Positions 55,801-62,234 of a stretch of DNA of 64,000 nucleotides are shown in pieces; positions within the stretch are counted from its first letter, which is position 1, and each line of letters opens with the position of its first letter. The stretch covers positions 335,001-399,000 of the forward strand of contig CAUYUJ010018638.1 of the NCBI GenBank assembly GCA_963575745.1. Direction: 5' to 3'. This stretch comes from Prorocentrum cordatum. Taxonomy: Eukaryota > Sar > Dinophyceae > Prorocentrales > Prorocentraceae. The notes under the pieces were generated by a model. The model made no database searches and was not told the origin of the DNA. It worked only from the letters and a program-made list of their open reading frames with translations. The translations under genes were made by a program, and so were the position numbers.

Positions 55801-57369
55801 TTGGAGGCTGAGCTGAACGTCGAAGCGAGTCCAATCAGGGAGCCTTGGCCTTGGCCTCGGCTCTGCTTGAGGCTGCGGCGGTGGTGGAGGATCTCCTCCC
55901 TCCATGCGTCCGCGCCTTGCTGCAACTTGTGGCAGTCTACGGTGATCGTCAGAGCTGCCAGCGCCAGTGTTGCCACCATTAGCCCCTTCGGCTCTGGTGA
56001 TGTCATGGCTGCTGGCGCCTGCGGTTGGATCGCCCTCGCCAGGCCGTGGCGGCCTAGGCGCGCGTATGCGCGCTCTCGCGGCCGGCGCCGCTTTTGCGGC
56101 TGGCGCCGCTTCTGCGGCTGGAGCCGCTTCCGCGGCTGGCGCCGCAGGAGCGGCTTGCCCCGCCGGGCGCGGCTGACCAAAGTTATCTGGCAGCTTCCAT
56201 TTTTCGGCGAATCTGCATTGGCCAGATATCTTGGTGTGGTGAGGATTACTCTTCTGATATTCCTTCTTACAGCTTGGACAGTCCCAGTAGTATGGTTCAA
56301 CATCATACCACCGACACATCTTCGGATCCCTGCTGTGCTTTGGTGATTGCTTGTAGTTGTTGTCCACACAGCCATGGCACCCAAGACCGCCAGGTGGTGG
56401 TCGCCAGATTTCTCCGTTTGGGTGTCTCCGGATTGTTGGGTCGTCCAAGTCGTAGCCAGCACTGTTTGTTACGAACGCATAGCTGCGTTCGCGATTCGCG
56501 AATGGATCGCGACCGTAAGCAAACAGATCTTTGGCGATTTGCACCGCATCAACGATCAGTGACTGCATTCTGTAGGTATACTGTGCCGCCCTTGCTAGTT
56601 CTTTGTTGCAAGCATTGGCGTGCACATGATTACCTGGACAACGCTTGCCTCTGAAAGGTGCCAACAACTCTTCTTTGTTTGCCATCATCTGTGTTGGCTT
56701 GCGGATGTATTGTCCAAATGAATCTTTGAGACCAGTCGTGCACTGATCAATAATCGTTTGGCAAGTGACCTTGCGTTGTGCCAGTTCCTTCCATGGCTGG
56801 ATCTCATCCACCCACGTGCCCATTGGTTGTTCCCTGAGAAAGAAACGTCTTAGGTCGTCTTGTAATAGAGCGACTGTTCCACAGAACGTGATATGAGGCA
56901 GGTCCTCTTTGTGGTGTTTAAGCCACGTATCATGATTGACCTGTGCATTGAAATAGGAAGGAAGTCCAGTAGTTCTGCAGCTTGGCTGCAGAATCGTGAT
57001 CTTGACAAAGCAAGTCTTGAGGTAGTGGAGGACTGCTCTTTGTACTTCCGAGTTTCCAAGGTCAACCATAGATATCTTGTCAAGGTTCCCGCCTGACGAG
57101 AGTCCCCTCTTGAAGGCTAATATGGATATACCACCCTTGCCCCCACATAATTCAAGCATGTCCACTTGATTGTTTCTGCCGTAGCATAACGACTGGACCA
57201 TCGAGAAGACATCAGCATGTGAGTCAGCGGGTTGCCCCGCCGGTAACATCATGAAGATGTCCTCTGATTCGCTGTCCGAGTCCGAGTCGTCAAGAGGAAC
57301 GTCGTTGAAATATGTGGAGCAGTCAAGCCCTTTGAGGTCCTCTCCACAGTCGTCGTTACCGTCTTCCAC
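52705..57369 (-). CDS. Retroelement Pol: methyltransferase-like module, zinc module, integrase, reverse transcriptase
   Basis: 1,554 residues. Residues 69-270: ELCGGKGG (73-80), resembling an AdoMet-binding motif I, MVDLGN (101-106), ILQPSCR (126-132), IDQC (207-210), KPTQMMAN (224-231). Residues 331-385: CHGC, C352, CPSC, C385, a probable zinc module. Pro/Ala linker 401-450. Integrase: H541 and H546 with CDSCREC (573-579), then the catalytic triad D606, D660, E694, and WSGPYPV (831-837) in the C-terminal part. Reverse transcriptase of RVT_2 type: YKWKFVKNEKG (1247-1257), D1311 in IASLDINMAF, HVDD (1413-1416) where YVDD is usual. The frame ends shortly after RT in a tail that is out of register; RNase H continues in the -1 frame. 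Confidence 0.93.
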   Translation of the reverse strand: MEDGNDDCGEDLKGLDCSTYFNDVPLDDSDSDSESEDIFMMLPAGQPADSHADVFSMVQSLCYGRNNQVDMLELCGGKGGISILAFKRGLSSGGNLDKISMVDLGNSEVQRAVLHYLKTCFVKITILQPSCRTTGLPSYFNAQVNHDTWLKHHKEDLPHITFCGTVALLQDDLRRFFLREQPMGTWVDEIQPWKELAQRKVTCQTIIDQCTTGLKDSFGQYIRKPTQMMANKEELLAPFRGKRCPGNHVHANACNKELARAAQYTYRMQSLIVDAVQIAKDLFAYGRDPFANRERSYAFVTNSAGYDLDDPTIRRHPNGEIWRPPPGGLGCHGCVDNNYKQSPKHSRDPKMCRWYDVEPYYWDCPSCKKEYQKSNPHHTKISGQCRFAEKWKLPDNFGQPRPAGQAAPAAPAAEAAPAAEAAPAAKAAPAARARIRAPRPPRPGEGDPTAGASSHDITRAEGANGGNTGAGSSDDHRRLPQVAARRGRMEGGDPPPPPQPQAEPRPRPRLPDWTRFDVQLSLQNLRSFDPAVVQRELRKLHLRWFHAKEPKMRMILTKVGLGETRLSLIKGICDSCRECRAWDKPGNTVMPSVSLPGRFNEEVECDLFFYKQEHIVFHIIDRCIRWAAGTEIPDKTMHTVLDAYHTTWMQHGPAKILYSDGEGALNNDTAKAILKAKGTELRIRARGQRATTIEARNGILRHLIHVMGEELNRLNIPLNFSRLLHEALFASNAFTFYNEVSPYNALYGRQPAMLPDFPVLDHDQSAESSDHSREETIRRVSLEAITQATAVAKTNRALRTKTTATGEFHYKEGDLVDYHRPTTTKDDWGGWSGPYPVIRNEPDRGQVIVKVGSREVRVQYPDTRHTLYIEALMVREIGSDNTALRTVLAFIAGLPAGKPAMTFGYLPAKQGRLQMTAASRLSPKVHLALQYLIRNYFRIENVVAVRLAKSLTKLPAAPYADSCTLVHYDNDVTPGFHYYEADGTALNIYDITGSTHSRIIQCLKSRKPPAGFDRDLTKFEELADGPPPSESPPAAAPEQPPAENDGRLPTIIEETEEDLDAFVLKSWYAELMDDRTLLEADTEEVMHTVPTYMTDTQCVLVSTTCEDVQGHLPERGHPPGYDMDTSYYVPLCSTDPDSKYDLDSDEHGKYIELCFTADMSKVVLSEQQHRLLDDSSVATMRVYVSAASKRAAVVKEDDLLTKADIQANPVKVSKALYTELKTWLDNKCFQMTDLSKASNIMTSRYVYKWKFVKNEKGEMERAIRLRLVLRGFMDLEAFDVETFSGTARRSSQRLLASSAACNKAWIIASLDINMAFLKGLTYSELAAATGEKERVVCFTLPPGSAAVLRTLPGFESYDESKRCLRCLKPGTGTKDAPRAFSLKLRSITRSFGLQPTSYDEEFEMSSNLLTAKHVDDINMTGKEDAIDKYVKCVEDTFGKCKLNKHTYTNCAVRYNKTDDGSVTLDQDEYIKQLRPITHPELTGADPESKATKTISDMFVSLRGALAYALITQVWLMVYVVSLQRIQEPTNIQVRRLNAVTRNYRQVRRRSCIKL

Positions 57370-58604
57370 TTTCTTCGGGATTTTCTTCGGTTTGATGCCG
57401 GCCTCTTTGTCAGCTTTCTGCTTTCTTTCTGTTTTATCCTGGCATCAGTGGGCAACGCAGTTTCCGCGGAGAGATCCGCTGCGGAGGAATCCGCTGTTAA
57501 GTCAGGAAATGGCGGAATTTCAGGAAAGTTGTTGGTGGGTCGCGTTTGGCAACGCTCAATCGAAGGGGGAGGAGATCGATCGTCATCGACGATCGTCACA
57601 CGCTTTGGGCGTGGCCTTCGCGACTCACCGTCGCCATGAAGAACTGGAGCCGGAGGCTCCCAGTATAGCCGAGTACTAATGTTTGTAACCCCATCAGGTA
57701 ATGGAGCTACATAATTGTACCCAGTTGGCTGTTCCTGGATTCTGATATCTTGAACGATCTTATTCGTGTCCAGGTCGGTCGTGACTCTACGAACAACATG
57801 GTCCCATTGAGGGCCCTTTTGTGGACATTGGACGTAGTGTCTTACCTTTTTGTCAACGCGAGTACACACACTGAGGTGTACCGCACTCCGCTCATTCCTG
57901 ATCATGTTGGCTTTATCGAGTTGATCAAGGAAGCGTGCAATAATGATAGCCAAAGTTTTATACCGAAACTCGGCACGTTGCTGATCTTGGCCATACCAAT
58001 CCAAATCATGCTCCTTGTGTGAGCCACAAGTACATTTCCATAAGTTTATCGGTATATGAGGACAAGATGTAGCAACTTGTATATAAGAACCACTGGGATA
58101 TTTACTGGATCGGTCAAACTTGATACCGAAATGACAGAGTCTCATTCGTATAATGCTTAGCTTCAAATCTTCGATAACATCTTTGATCGGACCCTGTTTC
58201 CAGAAATACCCGGGTGGCCCCAGGATAACAATCTGCATTCTCAGAGCACGCGCTTTGATCAGGAGATTTTGTATACGTTGATAATGTGGTCCCGCCCTCT
58301 TTCCTGGAGTACGAACGTACCAATCAGAGGGTGTGGCCACCCACAACATATTGTAGTCTCCTGCCAACAAATTTCCCAAATACTGTGTTCCAGTTGAAGT
58401 CATTACCTCATTATGGGTAATCCGGTCGCATATATATCCACGGGTTCGGAGTTCAGCGCAAGCTGTGCGAATATCTTCGATGACAAGACATTTTGAATGA
58501 TATTTTTCCTCTCGGGCCTCAGCGCGGCCAACGTATGTAGCGAGGAGGCCGGTATTCGGCTTCTCTTCGCAAGCGAGCGCCGCCGGCGCGCCCGCCTGCC
58601 CCCG
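57249..58604 (-). CDS. Retroelement polyprotein segment: first methyltransferase-like module
   Basis: In the same frame as the preceding segment and separated from it only by the TGA at 58605-58607; the first ATG is at 58403. Numbered from that ATG: LWVATPSDW (20-28), IVILGPPGYFW (58-68), RLCHFGIKF (88-96), KYPSGSYIQVAT (101-112) and WKCTCGSHKEH (122-132). The order resembles the second module in the next frame (motif, P-rich loop, C..G, [KP]-x-[GT], C-G-x-H) and I read both as diverged Rossmann-type methyltransferase relatives, with low certainty. The Cys/His cluster may bind zinc. The tail is Lys/Arg-rich. The final 120 bp overlap the next frame, which is -1. Confidence 0.6.
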   Translation of the reverse strand, partial: RGQAGAPAALACEEKPNTGLLATYVGRAEAREEKYHSKCLVIEDIRTACAELRTRGYICDRITHNEVMTSTGTQYLGNLLAGDYNMLWVATPSDWYVRTPGKRAGPHYQRIQNLLIKARALRMQIVILGPPGYFWKQGPIKDVIEDLKLSIIRMRLCHFGIKFDRSSKYPSGSYIQVATSCPHIPINLWKCTCGSHKEHDLDWYGQDQQRAEFRYKTLAIIIARFLDQLDKANMIRNERSAVHLSVCTRVDKKVRHYVQCPQKGPQWDHVVRRVTTDLDTNKIVQDIRIQEQPTGYNYVAPLPDGVTNISTRLYWEPPAPVLHGDGESRRPRPKRVTIVDDDRSPPPSIERCQTRPTNNFPEIPPFPDLTADSSAADLSAETALPTDARIKQKESRKLTKRPASNRRKSRRKWKTVTTTVERTSKGLTAPHISTTFLLTTRTRTANQRTSS

Positions 58605-61600
58605 TCAGCGGCGGTCGTGTGACCACGTTGCCGTCTGACTCGGAGGCATGCTGTTAGCGGATGGCTCCGCAGGAGGCGCTGGTGTGGCTACGCTCACGAT
58701 CTCCACGCGGGTTGGCCCCGCAGAGTCCGACGAACCTCCGCCCGTGTGGCTTGGTGGTGGTGGCGGTGACGCGGGTGGCCCCGCTTGGTTCTCAGGCGTC
58801 CATTTATTCACCGCCTCCTGGACTGCCCAGAATATCTTAGACTTCAGGGCATCCTTCATATGTGGCCAGGTCCCTTCGGGACACTGTTGGCCCTCCCACC
58901 AGCTGTTCAGCGTCCTGTCCACGATCAAACGGGTCGTGTCTTCCAGGAGCTGCTTGTCGAGGTACGGTTCGACAATGTACGTATCGGTCGTGACGGTCAT
59001 GGACTGTCCCGTCGCGGGTTGCCCCGCTGTGGCTTCGGCGGGTGGCCCCGCACTTGCTCCGGCGGGTGGCCCCGCACTGACGGGGTCCTCTTCGTTCTCC
59101 GTCTCGGTATAGCCATCTCGACTGCTGCGGATTGTGAAGGTGTTCGTGACCGTCTGGCTTTTAGCCCCGTCATACAAACCGCAGGGAATCGCGAGATGTC
59201 CCGAGGGAGTTTTCTTCGCCTTCAGGACCTTGGCGCCTCTTCCCAGCTTCAGGGTGTAGTCACCGCTGGGGAAGATAACCTTCTGGTAGCCTGGCTTCAG
59301 CACGATGATCGTGTCACGTGCTTCCATGGCTCCTAGGCCCCAGATGGCCGGGAGATTGGCACCCGAGCCTTCTGCGATGTTGGAGGCATACTCCTCGATA
59401 CGGGGGCTTGCCTCATTGGCATATTGTACCCCGATCTTGAAGTTGCCCATCTTCCGACATATCGCAGCGCCCTCACCAACACCATTGATGTAGAGGGTCT
59501 TGCTCAGGGTGCATATGGCAGGTCTGCGATTGTACCTGGCCATAATCTCCTGGAAGGTTCGCGCCGCATTGGATCCAATGATGTTCACATTGGACCCAAT
59601 GTCTAGCATGAACGAGATGCAGGGCATACCGTCTTCGTCAGGGAAGAATGTCCCATTTCGCGCTGCCAGAGCCATTGTCCCATGGTCATTGGTGTGGTAC
59701 GTGATCTGCGAACCGAGTGTACCTTTCAACAGGCGCTGTTCAAGCACCCATTGGCTCATGGTTAACTCGGTGCACCACATCTGCTCATATTGGCGGCGCT
59801 CCTCCACGGTAATTGGTTCCTGTTCAAGAACCCAATAATTCGCAGATAGTGTGGACATCCATTCACCTCCTGGCGGCAGCGTGTCCGTGTCGTCACGTGC
59901 ATAGGTCAGCCCCTCTGTATCGATCATGAATGTGGTATGGAACTGGGCTGCCTCCGCGCTCTCAGCGCTTGCCCGGCTCCTAGCGCTGACCGGGCTTGCC
60001 ACACGCGAGGTCCTGGTTGATCCAGTTGGCCTTCGAGTCCCGCCTCCGCTCCTGCCACTCCGCCTGATGTTGGCCTCCATTGCCCTCAGGAAACCTGGAT
60101 TTGGAGGTCCATTTGCGGGTGGCCCCGCTTTGGCGGCGGGAGCCGCTTCAGCGGGTGGCCCCGCAGCTGGGGGCTCCTGCGCTCGAAGCGTAGGCAGGAT
60201 TGGCATCTGGATGCCTTGCTCTGGCGCTGGCCAGGGGTATGCCTGTGCAGCTGGGGCACGTGCGGATGGCTCCGCCGATTGTGCGGCTCGAGCCTCCAGT
60301 GCCTCCACTGCTTCACGTAGCCGACGCATTTCCCGGGCATCTGCCACGTACCTTTCCTGCTGGCGCGCTTGTTCCGATTCAGCGTCGCGCTGTCCAGCAT
60401 ACGGGAAGTGTGCTATAACTATGCCCGGCCCACGACATGCAGCGCAGGGGGCCTCGTTCGGCGCACCTGGTCGCTGATTGCGGACGTGCTGCTGTGCAAC
60501 ACGATCCCAGCATATATCGTGAAAGAAGTGCCCACACGCCAGTCTCCACACTATAGTGCCCATCTCGTAGTTGTCCATACAGATTGGGCACTGTGTGAAG
60601 TTGTAGTCTGAAATGACTGGAGCAGGCACGTCTGGGCGAGTCCGAGCTTGGCGCTCGAAAGTGGTTTCGCCCTCCCGATATGGCGTCGGTGGCGGCCGTC
60701 TATCTGGCCGTTCAGCGGGTGGCCCCGCGTCTGCGGGTGTCCCCGCTTGGGTCTCACGCTCAATCCTTCTCTGGATCGCGCGTTGTTGGCGCAGCCTGGT
60801 GTTGTCCCGAGCCTGCTGCCTAGATGCCAGTATCGCTTGCTGCGTGTTGTGCACGTCGCGGATGTAGTCTGGCATGCTGCCCATAGCGGCTGGCACCGCG
60901 AGACCAGCTGGCTGAACTACGGTCTCGGGGTCCGTCGGCGTGGGCATGTAGGCGTAGTGCGGCATAGACTGCGCATCGACCGCTCGTGTAAACTGCAAAC
61001 GAAACATCTCATTGGCAAGATTCCGAGTGTATTCGTTCGCAGGTGGCCCCGCAATCATAGGAGTGTTATTCATCTGCGCGTAGTACTCCGGGTACATCGG
61101 CGCGTCCATGGCCTGTGCCTCTGCTGGTCCATGATTGTCCCATCCATATATTGGGTGTGATGCTATTCCTGGAATAAACACCTGTCGATATGGATTCGTG
61201 GGATCAGCATTTGGAGCATCTTCAGAAGTCCAGCTCCAGAGAGGCCGAAAGTCGCCATGATTCGTAACATCTATGTTGCGGTTCCGCAACAGGCTGGGCA
61301 CTCTATCAGCTTGTTGCTGCAGAAAAGTAGCCTGTGCTCTTAAGTTGGCTGCCCGACGTTCGTAGTCTGAACCTTGCTGTCCGTCAGCGGGTGGCCCCGC
61401 ATGTGCGGGTGGCTCCGCAGGCGTTCGCTCGGCGGGTGTCCCCGCAGCCACTCCTCCTTCACTACCCCTCGGAGTGCCAAAGGGAGTGGTCGCCTGGAGT
61501 GCTGCTGCGAGCGCCGGATTCCCGCGAATCGCCTGGAGTCTTTGCCACAAGCTGTTCTCGCTCGTTTCAGACGGCGGAGTCCGAAACGGCGAGCCACCAT

Positions 61601-62234
61601 CTGAACCGCCCATAGGGACAAACCTCGCACCTCCAGCCTGCTGCGGAGGGCGTTGTGGTTGTGGTCCTAGGACGCCTGGTGGCCCCGCAGGAGTGCGCAG
61701 GTTCCTCTGCTGTGCGTCTTGGATACCTGTATGCACTGCCCACGGGTCAGCACGATATAGCTGATCGGTCAGTCCAGAGACGTCGGCTGGTGTCAAGTAG
61801 CTGTTGAGGGCCTGGACCCATGTCTGCTGATCCGGCCTCCAAGGAGATGCTACCGTTGCTACTGGTGTGACCACTTGTTGCCATGAACCGTCCGAGGTGT
61901 CTACCGCGGGTGTCCCCGCACCTGCGGGTGGCCCCGCTTCAGGCATGACCTCGTCTTCCTGGGCATTCATCATGAGGACTGTCTGTGTGTCGTACGGTCG
62001 TGGAGCAACATCTTGCTCGGTCATGATCAAATTGAATGGGCGACCGTCCGTCTTAGTCCAGCCCTTTAGGTACATGGCGTGATCTTCCATTACACCCAGA
62101 GTTCTGTCACATAATTTAAATGGCAGGTAGTCATCGGTGCGAATCCTGTCCGCGGGTTGGCCCCGCCTCCGCGACTTGTCATAAGCCAGCGGATTGCTCC
62201 AGGCTTCACCGACCCGATATTTCGCAATGCTCAC
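58605..62234 (-). CDS. Retroelement polyprotein segment: RING-H2 finger and retropepsin-like protease
   Basis: 1,209 residues counted from a GTG at 62234; the frame is open back to a TGA near 62290, so it probably continues the upstream frame by a -1 step. Residues 180-540 are Pro/Gln/Ala-rich with AGPPA and AGTPA linkers. A RING-H2 finger has all eight ligands: C549, C552, C567, H569, H572, C575, C597, C600. A charged Ala/Arg/Glu stretch (617-655) may form a coiled coil. The protease signature is FMLDIGSNVNIIG (875-887), with DIG replacing DTG/DSG, and AIWGLG (963-968) as the second motif. RING proteins usually act as E3 ubiquitin ligases; that role here is inference. It ends at a TGA followed in frame by CGG and more open frame. 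Confidence 0.85.
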   Translation of the reverse strand: MSIAKYRVGEAWSNPLAYDKSRRRGQPADRIRTDDYLPFKLCDRTLGVMEDHAMYLKGWTKTDGRPFNLIMTEQDVAPRPYDTQTVLMMNAQEDEVMPEAGPPAGAGTPAVDTSDGSWQQVVTPVATVASPWRPDQQTWVQALNSYLTPADVSGLTDQLYRADPWAVHTGIQDAQQRNLRTPAGPPGVLGPQPQRPPQQAGGARFVPMGGSDGGSPFRTPPSETSENSLWQRLQAIRGNPALAAALQATTPFGTPRGSEGGVAAGTPAERTPAEPPAHAGPPADGQQGSDYERRAANLRAQATFLQQQADRVPSLLRNRNIDVTNHGDFRPLWSWTSEDAPNADPTNPYRQVFIPGIASHPIYGWDNHGPAEAQAMDAPMYPEYYAQMNNTPMIAGPPANEYTRNLANEMFRLQFTRAVDAQSMPHYAYMPTPTDPETVVQPAGLAVPAAMGSMPDYIRDVHNTQQAILASRQQARDNTRLRQQRAIQRRIERETQAGTPADAGPPAERPDRRPPPTPYREGETTFERQARTRPDVPAPVISDYNFTQCPICMDNYEMGTIVWRLACGHFFHDICWDRVAQQHVRNQRPGAPNEAPCAACRGPGIVIAHFPYAGQRDAESEQARQQERYVADAREMRRLREAVEALEARAAQSAEPSARAPAAQAYPWPAPEQGIQMPILPTLRAQEPPAAGPPAEAAPAAKAGPPANGPPNPGFLRAMEANIRRSGRSGGGTRRPTGSTRTSRVASPVSARSRASAESAEAAQFHTTFMIDTEGLTYARDDTDTLPPGGEWMSTLSANYWVLEQEPITVEERRQYEQMWCTELTMSQWVLEQRLLKGTLGSQITYHTNDHGTMALAARNGTFFPDEDGMPCISFMLDIGSNVNIIGSNAARTFQEIMARYNRRPAICTLSKTLYINGVGEGAAICRKMGNFKIGVQYANEASPRIEEYASNIAEGSGANLPAIWGLGAMEARDTIIVLKPGYQKVIFPSGDYTLKLGRGAKVLKAKKTPSGHLAIPCGLYDGAKSQTVTNTFTIRSSRDGYTETENEEDPVSAGPPAGASAGPPAEATAGQPATGQSMTVTTDTYIVEPYLDKQLLEDTTRLIVDRTLNSWWEGQQCPEGTWPHMKDALKSKIFWAVQEAVNKWTPENQAGPPASPPPPPSHTGGGSSDSAGPTRVEIVSVATPAPPAEPSANSMPPSQTATWSHDRR

